Positions 36,103-45,687 are shown, numbered from the stretch's first letter. The stretch: DNA of 64,000 bases from Cyclobacteriaceae bacterium (GCA_019638395.1 JAHBTX010000002.1:558001-622000), one strand, 5' to 3'. Notes: a model not told the origin generated them from the letters alone. Program-made: numbers and translations.

Positions 36103-36888
36103 ATGAGCGTCATTCAGGAATACATTTCTCTCAGTAAAAAAATGGCCGATAGCGTTGCGGCACAAGAGGCCAACATTCAAAAGGCTGCACAGTGGTTTGC
36201 AGAAACCATTCTGCATGGTCGCATGGTGCATGTGTTTGGTTCTGGCCACAGTCGCATTATGGTAGAAGAAATGTGGCCCCGCTATGGTTCCTTTCCAGGA
36301 TTCAATCCGATTGTAGAACTATCACTTACGTTTCATAACCTGGTGGTGGGTGCCAACGGGCAGCGGCAGGCTATGTTTCTCGAAAATGTTTCTGGCTTGG
36401 CCGATCGCATCTTGCGCAACTTTGATATTTCTTCAATTGATTCTGCCCTTATCATTTCCTCCAGCGGTACCAACATCGTACCGGTTGAAATAGCTGAGTT
36501 GTTTCAGCAGAAAAAAATAAAAGTGGTTTCCATCATCACGCAACAACACTCAGCCAAAAGCGAAAGCAAACGCAGCGATGGAAAAAAACTAAGCGACTTT
36601 TCTGATCTGGTTTTGGATACCGGTGCGCCTGTTGGTGATTCGATGATTTATATCAAAGGACTTGAAACCCCGGTGGCTCCAGGATCAACTGTGGGTGGGG
36701 CCATGATTATCAATTGCATCAAAGCTGAGGTAGCCCGATTGCTTACCGAAGCAGGGCAGCCACCAAAAGTATTAACCGCTACCAACATTGCAGGAAAAGA
36801 AAAAGCTACCGCACTTTTTGAAAGTGCGTACGATGAACACGCACACCGGTTAGCAAAATTGTATGAACACGTAGGCACTAAAAAATAA
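36103..36888 (+). CDS. SIS-domain sugar isomerase-like protein
   Basis: The ATG at 36103 (MSVIQEYISLSKKMADS) follows the ROK stop by four bases; a start at 36076 would overlap the kinase. The 261-residue protein has a SIS fold: VHVFGSGHSRIMVEEM, LIISSSGTNIVPVEIAEL and a late PGSTVGGAMIINCIKAE. It matches the UPF0309-type SIS proteins that bind phosphosugars. Next to a ROK kinase, it suggests use of an amino sugar or similar (inference). Confidence 0.85.
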   Translation: MSVIQEYISLSKKMADSVAAQEANIQKAAQWFAETILHGRMVHVFGSGHSRIMVEEMWPRYGSFPGFNPIVELSLTFHNLVVGANGQRQAMFLENVSGLADRILRNFDISSIDSALIISSSGTNIVPVEIAELFQQKKIKVVSIITQQHSAKSESKRSDGKKLSDFSDLVLDTGAPVGDSMIYIKGLETPVAPGSTVGGAMIINCIKAEVARLLTEAGQPPKVLTATNIAGKEKATALFESAYDEHAHRLAKLYEHVGTKK

Positions 36889-36891
36889 ACT

Positions 36892-37923
36892 ATGCAACCT
36901 CTACCTATTCGCACCACGGTTGTGGGCAGCTATCCGTTTCCGGGATGGCTTGAGTTTTCTGTTAAACATCTCAACGAGTTTGGCAATGCCGATAAAGAAG
37001 AACTGATTGAAGATGCTGTAATTGCTGCCATTCACGATCAGGTTACTGCCGGTTTAGATGTGATTACCGATGGCGAACAAACACGATTGGATTTTAATCT
37101 TTCGTTTTATGGATTCATTAAAGGCATAAAAGAAAACACCGATGAGTTGCGCAAGTTCGGTCCGCCTGCGCACGACCAACGCGGAAAAAATTCTATTATA
37201 GATACCCTCACCGCTCCGAATGGATTAGGTGCTGTAAAAGAATTTAAACGCTTACAGAAACTTGCACCTAAAGGTCCGGTGTTAAAAACCAGTGTGCCTG
37301 GCCCTTATACCTTAAGTGGCAGATTGTTGCCGAATGAAAAGTACAAAGATCGATTTGCCATTACCGAAGCATTACTTCCTTTCATTAAAAAAGAACTGGA
37401 AGATTTGGTTGCAGCTGGTTGCACCGAGATTACCGTAGATGAACCGTCCATGAGTTGTTATGCCTACAAAGAAGACACACAACGTTTTGTGGATATTTTT
37501 AATCGCACAGTTACCGGAATAGTAGGCAAGTGTCGTTTATCTACGCATTTATGTTTTGGAAATTTTAAAGGTCGTCCGGTGGGATATAGAAGCCTTAAGC
37601 CGATGCTGCCCGACTTTTTAAACCTTACGGTGAATGAAGTACACATTGAAATGGCAAACCGCGAGTTTGCTGAAATAGAATTGCTGACCACGTTTGCCGA
37701 GAAGATGGATGTAGCCGTAGGCATTATTGATGTCAAAAACTATTACATCGAAACAGAGGAAGATGTAGTGCAGCGCATTAAAAAATGTTTGCAGTACGTG
37801 CCAGCAGAAAAATTAGCCGTAGCTCCTGATTGCGGACTAAGTCAAACCGCGCGCTGGGCTTCGCGACAGAAGTTAGTGAATATGGTGAAGGGAGCGAGGA
37901 AGGTTAGAGAGAATTTAAAATAG
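36892..37923 (+). CDS. core-MetE type cobalamin-independent methionine synthase-like protein
   Basis: The 343-residue protein matches only the C-terminal catalytic half of MetE. It has VGSYPFP, GLDVITDGEQTR, VPGPYTL, VDEPSMS and zinc ligands in STHLC (H219, C221), E253 and PDC (C314). MetE's N-terminal half is absent, as in the core-MetE proteins that use other methyl donors such as methylcobalamin (family knowledge). Its donor and acceptor here are unknown. It starts three bases after the SIS gene. Confidence 0.85.
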   Translation: MQPLPIRTTVVGSYPFPGWLEFSVKHLNEFGNADKEELIEDAVIAAIHDQVTAGLDVITDGEQTRLDFNLSFYGFIKGIKENTDELRKFGPPAHDQRGKNSIIDTLTAPNGLGAVKEFKRLQKLAPKGPVLKTSVPGPYTLSGRLLPNEKYKDRFAITEALLPFIKKELEDLVAAGCTEITVDEPSMSCYAYKEDTQRFVDIFNRTVTGIVGKCRLSTHLCFGNFKGRPVGYRSLKPMLPDFLNLTVNEVHIEMANREFAEIELLTTFAEKMDVAVGIIDVKNYYIETEEDVVQRIKKCLQYVPAEKLAVAPDCGLSQTARWASRQKLVNMVKGARKVRENLK

Positions 37924-37926
37924 TTA

Positions 37927-37951
37927 CCGGTTTCCTGTTCCCGGAAACCGG
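37927..37951. promoter_or_regulatory. intercistronic hairpin
   Basis: A 9-base perfect stem (37927-37935 with 37943-37951) with a seven-base loop extends past one mismatch to GTT/AAC. It lies in the 42 bases between the core-MetE and metallo-beta-lactamase genes. No T-tract follows, so it may be an attenuator or mRNA processing/stability structure. Confidence 0.5.
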
Positions 37952-37965
37952 CAACACTAAAAAAT

Positions 37966-38835
37966 ATGATCATACCTCACAACTCCGGCCCCGCTCTCGC
38001 AGCAGAAATCCGCAACGCAAAAAGTGCGGGCAGTGTTGATTCATTTGATATCTGGTGGCTGGGGCAAAGTGGTTTTCTGATTCAGTGGAATAAAAAGTGT
38101 TTGCTGTTCGATCCGTACTTGTCGGATTCGCTAACCAAAAAATATGCAAACACAAATAAACCCCACGAGCGCATCAGCGAGTTGGTGATTGAACCACAAC
38201 TGCTGGATTGTATTGATGTGGTTACGTCCAGTCATAATCATACCGATCATCTGGATGCGAAAACATTAATACCTTTGTTTCAGGTTAACCCTAATATTCA
38301 GTTTATTATTCCTGAAGCGAACAGAAGTTTTGTAGTTGATCGCGTAACGTGTGTTCCGGATTTTCCGATTGGTATGAACGATGGTGAAGTAAAGACCGTA
38401 AATGATTTTATCTTTCATGGCGTGCCTGCTGCACACAACGAGATGGAACGCGATGCACAAGGCCGGTGTAAGTTTATGGGTTTTGTGGTGCAGTTCGGAA
38501 TGTTTACCGTTTACCACAGTGGCGATACACTTTGGTATGATGATATGGTGAAGATTTTAAAACCGTTTAAGGTGGACGTAGCCTTTCTGCCCATCAATGG
38601 TAACGACCCGAGCCGCGGTGTAGCCGGAAATCTGAATTGCAAAGAAGCCGCACAATTAGGAAAAGAAATTGGCGCACGAATGGTGATTCCGCATCACTAT
38701 GATTTATTTAAATTTAATACGGCAGATGTGAGGGAGTTTGAGCGAGAGGCGGATAATCTTGAGCAACCTTATGAGGTATTGAGATTGGGGGGAGGAATTA
38801 AAATTTTCAGCGAGAACATAAAATCGCGTGATTAG
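37966..38835 (+). CDS. UlaG-like metallo-beta-lactamase fold hydrolase
   Basis: The 289-residue protein has the metal-binding H90-N-H92-T-D94-H95 motif, a YHSGDTLWYDDM segment and a late VIPHHYDLF histidine pair. It resembles L-ascorbate-6-phosphate lactonase (UlaG)-type enzymes, which hydrolyse sugar lactones or phosphodiesters. It closes the nine-gene cluster; a lactonase would fit a sugar acid pathway with the SDR (inference). The large tandem repeat follows 36 bases after its stop. Confidence 0.85.
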   Translation: MIIPHNSGPALAAEIRNAKSAGSVDSFDIWWLGQSGFLIQWNKKCLLFDPYLSDSLTKKYANTNKPHERISELVIEPQLLDCIDVVTSSHNHTDHLDAKTLIPLFQVNPNIQFIIPEANRSFVVDRVTCVPDFPIGMNDGEVKTVNDFIFHGVPAAHNEMERDAQGRCKFMGFVVQFGMFTVYHSGDTLWYDDMVKILKPFKVDVAFLPINGNDPSRGVAGNLNCKEAAQLGKEIGARMVIPHHYDLFKFNTADVREFEREADNLEQPYEVLRLGGGIKIFSENIKSRD

Positions 38836-38871
38836 ACCAATACCAGTTCCTTCGATTAAAATTCTACATTG

Positions 38872-39956
38872 TGTCGCTGAATCTCTCGCATTTCAACCCA
38901 CACCCGCAGTCGACATGCTTTATTCTTCACATTCTATTCTACAAACAGGATGCTCCGCTGGAGCATTAGCCGAGCCCATTGATGTAATGATAACAATTAA
39001 ACCAAATGCTCCGTAGGCGCGACCTGTTTGTAGAATGAAGAATTTAATCAGATCAGGTGTCGCCTACACAAGGTGATTAAGGCAGGCCTGTTTTTTCGAC
39101 ACCATGCGCATTGATTTGTTTTCGTAATTTGTTTATTCATTGCTTTTATTGGATGAGCTAATCATGTCGCTGAATAACCCGCATTTCAACCTACGCCCGC
39201 AGGCGACATGCTTTTATTCTTCACATTCTATTCTACAAACAGGATGCTCCGCTGGAGCATGAGGAAGACCTAACTTGGGTATACGTAAGCGCTCCGTAGG
39301 CGCGACCTGTTTGTAGAATGAAGAATTTAATCAGATCAGGTGTCGCCTACAAAAGGTGATTAAGGCAGGCCTGTTTTTTCGACACCATGCGCATTGATTT
39401 ACTTTCATAATTTGATTATTGCTTTTATTGGACGAGCTAATTATGTCGCTGAATAACCCGCATTTCAACCTACACCCGCAGGCGACACGCTTTTATTCTT
39501 CACATTCTATTCTACAAACAGGATGCTCCGCTGGAGCATTAGCCGAGCCCATTGATGTAATGATAACAATTAAACCAAATGCTCCGTAGGAGCAACCTGT
39601 TTGTAGAATGAAGAATTTAATCAGATCAGGTGCCGCCCACACAAGGTGATTAAGGCAGGCCTGTTTTTTCGACACCATGCGCATTGATTTGCTTTCATAA
39701 TTTGATTATTGCTTTTATTGGATGAGCTAATCATGTCGCTGAATAACTCGTATTTCAACCTACGCCCGCAGGCGACATGCTTTTATTCTTCACATTATGT
39801 TCTACAAACAGGATGCTCCGCTGGAGCATAAGGAAGACCTAACTTGGGTATGCGTAAGCGCTCCGTAGGAGCGACCTGTTTGTAGAATGAAGAATTTAAT
39901 CAGATCAGGTGTCGCCTACAAAAGGTGTTTGAAATGGAATAGATTTTCCGACACCA
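38872..39956. repeat. four-unit tandem hairpin repeat with alternating centres
   Basis: Four units begin TGTCGCTGAA at 38872, 39165, 39444 and 39734 (steps of 293, 279 and 290 bases), and the last ends CGACACCA at 39956. Each unit carries GCATTTCAACC, an arm ACAAACAGG, a central GCTCCGCTGGAGC palindrome, a second GCTCCGTAGG hairpin and the complementary CCTGTTTGT arm, so it could fold into one long stem. The central spacers of units 1 and 3 match each other (GCCGAGCCCATTGATG), as do those of units 2 and 4 (GAAGACCTAACTTGGG). No gene is seen here; short reading frames inside it are not credible. Confidence 0.85.
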
Positions 39957-39999
39957 TACACCTTGCGCAATCATTGAAAAAAAGGGTACCCGAGAAACA

Positions 40000-40030
40000 A
40001 AACTGCCAGATCGTTTTGATCTGGCAGTTT
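40000..40030 (-). terminator. hairpin terminator after the BNR propeller gene
   Basis: A 13-base perfect stem (40000-40012 with 40018-40030) with a five-base loop lies 25 bases after the minus-strand stop at 40055. On that strand it is followed by TGTTTCTC, a modest U-tract. Confidence 0.7.
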
Positions 40031-40054
40031 CAACGAAATTATTTTAAACCTTAA

Positions 40055-43000
40055 TCAATTATTAAGTTCTGTCCTTTTTGTATTGGTGTTTACTGCTGGT
40101 AAATTCTTTTCCTTAAACGTTTTATTAAACGTGGCAATCTCTTTCTGAATCAATTCATTCATCTGTTGTTTATACTTTGCCCAGTCGGCCTGTACATCGC
40201 GGGCACGATCTTTCACTCCTTTTGTTAAACGTGGATCGTGTGTATCGGCTACGCTGCGTAATTGTAAAAATTCTGAATTTAGTTTATTTGGGAAGTTAAT
40301 TACATCCTGAAAATTCTTCGACCGGGGCTCAACAAGATTAGATTCCCACGCATCAATTTTCTTAATCACTTCTTTACCCATCTGCACTACATCTTTTGCA
40401 TCGGGGTTGTTCTTTAACGATTCGTTGATGGTTTCAATCTGCTTCTTTACCTGCCGCATCTCGTTTACCGATTTATGAAGCTCTTCAAACTGTTCACCCG
40501 CTTGTTTCAAAAATTCCTGTTGCGCATTCCAATCGGCAGTAGTTGCTGTTACGCGCGGATCGGGAATAATTTCAAGTTCGGTTTCGGAAGTTTGATCTTT
40601 GTAACTGATGCGGGCCTTGTATTTACCCAGTGCAACACGATGCCCGCCATGATCGCCATACACAAACACCCCCGGTACTCCGGTTAATCCCTCTGTTCGG
40701 AAATCCCACGCAAAGCGATTGATGCCGGCTTCTGCAGGTATTGTTTCTTTTGGTGATGGGCCACCCGGCCATGGTTTAAAACTTTCATCGGCTTTGTTGG
40801 AATAACTGCGAATTATTTTTCCGGATGCATCTAATATGTCCAACATAACTTTTGCGGTATCGGCTTTATCCTTCAGGTAATAATCGAGAATAACACCATT
40901 CATCGGGTTGCGACCCAAGCCTGGTATATCACCAAAGTAAGCCGGGATAGAAACCGATGATAAGCGGTACGTAGGCTTAGGTGAATAAATTTTTACTGTT
41001 GAGTTAAACTGACCTTTCGATTGTTGAATCGCACCCAGATCATCCAGAATCCAGAACGAGCGACCGGCTGTGGCGGCTACCAGATCGTTATCTTTAATCA
41101 TCAGATCGGTAACCGGAACGATGGGCAGATTTAATTGAAACTTACTAAACGTAGCACCACCATTGGTGGATAAATAGAAACCCCGTTCCGAACCTGCATA
41201 CACCAAGTCTTTCACCTTTTTGTCTTCGCGAATCACTTTTATAAAATCATCAGCCTCTACACCGCTTCCAATTTTTGTCCATGTCTTTCCATAATCTAAA
41301 GACCTGTAAGTGTAGTTGCCATAATCGTTAAACTTATAGCGCGACATTGAAATATAAACGGTGCCTTTATCATGTGGCGATACTTCAATGGAATGCACCA
41401 TGCCTTCGGGCATACCTGCAGGAGTTACATCGTTCCATGTTTTTCCACCATCGCGCGTAAGCTTCACCAAACCACAATCGCTGCCGGTATAAATTACACC
41501 ACGTTCGTGTGGCGATTCCACCACATAATAAATGGTATTATAATTTTCGCCACCGGCACCTTCATTGGTAATCGGGCCACCGCTGGTATTCTGTTTGGTA
41601 GTATCGTTGCGTGTTAAATCGGGGCTGATTACTTCCCAACTTAAACCACCATCGGTGGTTTTGAACAACACATTGCCGGCATGATAAATTGTTTTGGGAT
41701 CGTGTGGTGAATTAATTAATGGTGCATTCCAATTGAAACGATACTTCATCTGGCGTGGTTTAAACCCGAGATTGGTGGCCGGATATTCCTGTATATCTTT
41801 TACTTCGCCCGTGCGTACATCTTTCACATCGATAATACCCTGGTAGCAACCACCATACAATAACTGTGGATTGTTGGGATCGTTAAATGCTACCCAAGCA
41901 CTTTCGCAACCGGGGCCATCAAACCAATCTTTATCGGTAATACCATAACTGTTGTTACGGCTGGGTATGGCTACCGAACTATTATCTTGCTGACCACCGT
42001 AAATCCAATATGGAAATTGATTGTCGATATTAACACGATAAAATTGTGAAGTTGCCTGATTGTTGAGTGGCGACCACGAGCGTCCGGTATTAAAACTTAT
42101 TTCGCCACCACCATCATCGGCCAGTGCTACGTTGGCCGGATTTTTTGGATTGATCCACAAATCGTGCGTATCGCCATGACCCACACGAATGTTTGAAAAT
42201 GTATTGCCGCCATCTATGGAGCGCATCATAGGTGCGTTAAGCACATACACTACATCGGCATTAACCGGATCGGCATACACTTCCATATAATACCACGAAC
42301 GGGCCGTGATTGCATGATCGCTTGACAGGTGGTTCCATTTTTTACCACCATCATCTGAACGATACAAACCAGCTTTTGATTTTTCTGCTTCGATAATTGC
42401 ATACACGCGATTGGGGTTAGCCCGCGAAACACTCAAACCAATTTTACCCATCTCTTTCGGGAGGCCCTCCATAATTTTATTCCAGGTATCACCACCATCT
42501 ACCGATTTCCAGATGGCACATCCCACACCACCACTTTCAACCTTCCAAGGGAAACGTCTGTGTTGCCAGGTGGCAGCATATACCATACGCGGGTTGGTCA
42601 TATCCATACTTAAAGAAGAAACACCCGTGTTCTCATCTACATACAGCGTCTTCTTCCAGGTTAATCCACCATCTATTGATTTAAATACCCCGCGATCAGC
42701 ATTTGGCCCATGCACGGTACCTTGCGCACCTACTAACACCACATCCGGATTAGTGGGATGAACCGCTACATCGGATATGTGACGTGTTTTTTCGAGGCCA
42801 ATATTCTTCCAGGTTTTTCCACCATCGGTTGACTTATAAACACCATCGCCATACGAGGTCATCACACCTCGCACGGCATGTTCGCCTGTGCCAACATAAA
42901 TTACATTGGGGTCGCTTTCGCTGATGGCGATATCACCAATGGATCCCACTTTAAAAAATCCGTCTGAGATGTTATTCCAGGTAATGCCGGCATCTTCCGT

Positions 43001-43237
43001 TTTGGCAATGCCACCACCGGTATAGCCTACATAATATATGTTGTCATTGTGCGGAACGCCTGAAATAGCATTGGCTCGTCCGCCACGAAAGGGGCCAATG
43101 TTGCGCCACTTTAAGCCTTTAAAGTTATCGGCATTAAGTGCAGCAGTTGTTTGTGCCTCAGGTTTAGCTTTTTGCTTTTGGGCGATTGCGGGAACCAGGC
43201 AACAGAGCCCGGCCAACAGCATAAAAATTCGGATCAT
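40055..43237 (-). CDS. large exported BNR/sortilin-like beta-propeller protein
   Basis: The 1060-residue protein has a signal peptide (1-19) and a long run of BNR/VPS10-like repeats (about 40-720), each with an S/T-x-D-x-G-x-T-W Asp-box such as KTEDAGITWNN, KSTDGGKTWKN and RSDDGGKKWNH. A C-terminal helical region (about 920-1050) is rich in charged residues. Family members were annotated as glycosyl hydrolase or photosystem-II-stability-like, but no enzyme function is established. It probably binds or hydrolyses exported substrates. A terminator follows. Confidence 0.82.
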   Translation of the reverse strand: MIRIFMLLAGLCCLVPAIAQKQKAKPEAQTTAALNADNFKGLKWRNIGPFRGGRANAISGVPHNDNIYYVGYTGGGIAKTEDAGITWNNISDGFFKVGSIGDIAISESDPNVIYVGTGEHAVRGVMTSYGDGVYKSTDGGKTWKNIGLEKTRHISDVAVHPTNPDVVLVGAQGTVHGPNADRGVFKSIDGGLTWKKTLYVDENTGVSSLSMDMTNPRMVYAATWQHRRFPWKVESGGVGCAIWKSVDGGDTWNKIMEGLPKEMGKIGLSVSRANPNRVYAIIEAEKSKAGLYRSDDGGKKWNHLSSDHAITARSWYYMEVYADPVNADVVYVLNAPMMRSIDGGNTFSNIRVGHGDTHDLWINPKNPANVALADDGGGEISFNTGRSWSPLNNQATSQFYRVNIDNQFPYWIYGGQQDNSSVAIPSRNNSYGITDKDWFDGPGCESAWVAFNDPNNPQLLYGGCYQGIIDVKDVRTGEVKDIQEYPATNLGFKPRQMKYRFNWNAPLINSPHDPKTIYHAGNVLFKTTDGGLSWEVISPDLTRNDTTKQNTSGGPITNEGAGGENYNTIYYVVESPHERGVIYTGSDCGLVKLTRDGGKTWNDVTPAGMPEGMVHSIEVSPHDKGTVYISMSRYKFNDYGNYTYRSLDYGKTWTKIGSGVEADDFIKVIREDKKVKDLVYAGSERGFYLSTNGGATFSKFQLNLPIVPVTDLMIKDNDLVAATAGRSFWILDDLGAIQQSKGQFNSTVKIYSPKPTYRLSSVSIPAYFGDIPGLGRNPMNGVILDYYLKDKADTAKVMLDILDASGKIIRSYSNKADESFKPWPGGPSPKETIPAEAGINRFAWDFRTEGLTGVPGVFVYGDHGGHRVALGKYKARISYKDQTSETELEIIPDPRVTATTADWNAQQEFLKQAGEQFEELHKSVNEMRQVKKQIETINESLKNNPDAKDVVQMGKEVIKKIDAWESNLVEPRSKNFQDVINFPNKLNSEFLQLRSVADTHDPRLTKGVKDRARDVQADWAKYKQQMNELIQKEIATFNKTFKEKNLPAVNTNTKRTELNN

Positions 43238-43317
43238 AGGATTTAGGTTTAAACCTCTATGTAACCAAAAAATCTGATCAGTAAAAGTTTCAGCTATGCA
43301 AGTGGCTTTCTGCGGGA

Positions 43318-43994
43318 TTATCTGGCCAAAGAATTATTGGTGCCGTTCAGAATGTCGCGGGCAATTGTCTTTAGATGCGACTCCATTGCAACGTAGTCTG
43401 GCTCGATAATCCATTTGACCTTTTTTAACTTCTCAACCTGAAAAAATGCAGAAATCTAGAAGCGTTCACTTCATCAATCCAGGAATCTTTACCTTTTGCC
43501 TCATCAATAATCTCACGCCACTTAAAGCTATAGTTTTGGCACATCAGAATTATGTCAGCAGCATCTTTACCTTCCTCGCGCGATAGGGCTGTAATTTTGT
43601 TGGAAAGTATATTTCTCCAATTATCAGTTCGTTCAAATATGGCACTTTCTGTAATCTCTCCTACCCTAGATCCAACATCATTCACATAATCGATTTTTAG
43701 CAAAACATCTTTTTCTTTTATGAATGCACGACCATACGATTCTTCTTTTACTTGCAAATCAACTTCGAAGGACTTTTTTAAGTGTTGGGTTAACCGATCA
43801 ATTTCTTTCTCAAAGTTTGGATGTTGGTTTGAAAATAAATCAAGATCATCGGAATATCGATGATTAAGATAAACGCGACTAACTACTGTTTCTCCTGTCA
43901 GGTAAAGAAAGGTGCCAGATTTTTCAATCTCTTTAAGAACTCTATCTTGTAGTGGGTAAAGCCTTTCCGTATAGTACTTGTCGGACATACGCAT
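43318..43994 (-). pseudogene. AbiEii/AbiGii-type nucleotidyltransferase toxin, frameshifted
   Basis: The open part (43425-43994, 189 residues) has the nucleotidyltransferase core LTGETVVSRVYLNHRYSDDLDLF and later LSNKITALSREEGKDAADI. It ends early at HFFRLRS. In the next frame the text continues ISAFFQVEKLKK, VKWIIEPDYVAM and a natural stop at 43318. One base appears to be missing near 43453-43460 (TCTAGATTTC). The family's usual C-terminus is therefore present but out of frame, so the toxin is probably inactive unless this is a sequencing error or a programmed shift. Confidence 0.75.
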
Positions 43995-44232
43995 ATTTTT
44001 CCTTCAATGATGTTACATGAAGATTATTAATGACCTCGGGCGAAAGCATTTCTTCAAGCTCTGTTTCTGTAAGAACATCTTTTAGATCATACCATCGAAA
44101 TGATTTTAACAACTTAATATAGAATGATTTTTTTTTCTGATGATCTGTTCCTTTTAAGATAGCATCAATTTCTTCTACCGTGTAGGTGTATTCCCAGTTA
44201 ATCATACTCAATACATCTTCTCGCGTTTTCAT
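43942..44232 (-). CDS. partner protein of the AbiEii-type toxin
   Basis: The 96-residue protein (MKTREDVLSMINWEYTYT..) overlaps the toxin start by 53 bases, the layout of Bacteroidota AbiEii pairs in which a small partner precedes the nucleotidyltransferase. It is helical and has no clear DNA-binding motif. The antitoxin role is inferred from position. If the toxin is broken, this gene may be a relic or a free antitoxin. Confidence 0.6.
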   Translation of the reverse strand: MKTREDVLSMINWEYTYTVEEIDAILKGTDHQKKKSFYIKLLKSFRWYDLKDVLTETELEEMLSPEVINNLHVTSLKEKYAYVRQVLYGKALPTTR

Positions 44233-44263
44233 TATACAAATATAGAAATTCCTATTCTTTGGG

Positions 44264-45637
44264 TCACCGATTTTTTATCTCCCGCATTGCTTTCGCGAAA
44301 GCAGGCTTAATGGCATGACCATTTTGATGATGTTGATCCTTTACAACCCACTTACCGTTAATGATAGTGCCTGCAATGCGACTGGTATCGCCTGTATAAA
44401 CCAACGTGGCTAACCTGTTTTTTGCTGAGGTATTAGCTACCAAATGCGCACCAGATTGATACACCACCGCATCCAACGGTTGGCCGATTTCAAAATGATC
44501 GGTAGCAGCAATTCCCATCGCCTTGCGCCCCGATGCTGTTGCTTCGTTTACCAGATAAGCAGCTGCATCGCCTTCAAATGTATTGCGATGGTTGGTCATT
44601 AATCGCTGGCGGTAGTCGATCATTCGAAATTCTTCTAATGGATTTAAACCAATATGACTATCGGTACCAATGCACCACTTGCCTCCAAGTTTTACGTATT
44701 CTTTCATTCGAAAAATACCATCGCCCAGGTTGCCTTCTGTAGAAGGACATAACACTACGTTTGCACCCGACTTTGCCAACCGGACTAACTCACCATCATC
44801 TATATGTGTGGAATGAACCAGGTTAAATCTTTCGTTCACATTCAGATTATCCAGCAACCATTGCATTGGTCGTTTATTGCAATGCGCCAGGCAATCGGCT
44901 ACTTCTTTCTTTTGTTCGGCTACGTGAATGTGAAAAGGCAAAGTTTTCGGGCCTTGTTCAAATGTTGTTTTAACATCGTTTAAATCAACTGCCCGTAACG
45001 AATGCACACTAAAGCCAAGTTGTGCGTTAACATAACTTTTAATCGCTTGTGCAGATGAATCCAGCAATTTGAAATATTCATCATCTGTTTGACAAATAAA
45101 TCTTCTTTGTCGCGGTTGTGGTTCTAATCCAAACCCTCCCTTTTGATAGAAGACCGGAATCAAAGTGATTTTTATGCCCGCTTGTTTTGCAGCTTCCACC
45201 ATGCGCAACCCCATTTCAGCGAGTTGCGCATAAGGCTTTCCATCTTTATCGTGATGCAAGTAATGAAACTCTGCCACATGGGTATATCCAACACGAACCA
45301 TTTCAGCATATAACATCGCGGCAATGGCTTGTGCCTGGTCCGGATCAACCACCAATGCACATTGGTACATAGCTTCGCGCCATGTCCAGAAATCATCGTC
45401 CACACCGGCAGGATGATTTTCTGCAAGACCGGCCATGGCATATTGAAATGCGTGTGAATGTGCATTTTGAAATCCCGGCAAGGTCAATCCTTGAACCGAC
45501 TCAACTGCAATTGCAGAGTTGGGAGGTGTTGTATTTAGATATTGGATAATACCTTTTGCATCTACACCCACATAAGCTGATTCAAGCCAACCTTGTTTTT
45601 GAAGAAGGGCAGTGAAGTGAAAGCATTTTAACATCAT
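44264..45637 (-). CDS. hutF: formimidoylglutamate deiminase
   Basis: The start at 45637 (MMLKCFHF) is preferred; one at 45670 adds 11 residues that lack family character. The 457-residue amidohydrolase has GFQNAHSHAFQYAMAG with metal histidines, FHIHVAEQ, LVHSTHID, CPSTEGNLGDGIF and GTDSHIGLNPLEEFR. These are the HutF pattern. HutF converts N-formimidoyl-glutamate to N-formyl-glutamate in histidine breakdown. The N-formylglutamate amidohydrolase nearby (46223-47020) would complete the last step. No hutH, hutU or hutI is in the window. Confidence 0.92.
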   Translation of the reverse strand: MMLKCFHFTALLQKQGWLESAYVGVDAKGIIQYLNTTPPNSAIAVESVQGLTLPGFQNAHSHAFQYAMAGLAENHPAGVDDDFWTWREAMYQCALVVDPDQAQAIAAMLYAEMVRVGYTHVAEFHYLHHDKDGKPYAQLAEMGLRMVEAAKQAGIKITLIPVFYQKGGFGLEPQPRQRRFICQTDDEYFKLLDSSAQAIKSYVNAQLGFSVHSLRAVDLNDVKTTFEQGPKTLPFHIHVAEQKKEVADCLAHCNKRPMQWLLDNLNVNERFNLVHSTHIDDGELVRLAKSGANVVLCPSTEGNLGDGIFRMKEYVKLGGKWCIGTDSHIGLNPLEEFRMIDYRQRLMTNHRNTFEGDAAAYLVNEATASGRKAMGIAATDHFEIGQPLDAVVYQSGAHLVANTSAKNRLATLVYTGDTSRIAGTIINGKWVVKDQHHQNGHAIKPAFAKAMREIKNR

Positions 45638-45687
45638 CCGGTCGGGTATAAGATGGTTTGTGGGACACAAACCATGGGGTTGAAAAT

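Noticed and set aside
38828-39016. Short reading frames inside the tandem repeat (also 39493-39684)
   Set aside because: They consist of repeat text, have no family character, and read across hairpin arms.
38872-39956. Tandem array considered as a CRISPR array
   Set aside because: Units are 279-293 bases, near-identical throughout with internal hairpins; there are no short repeats with unique spacers and no cas genes in the window.
42411-42761. Plus-strand frame across the BNR propeller gene
   Set aside because: The minus strand encodes an uninterrupted propeller with regular Asp-boxes; the other strand is a shadow.
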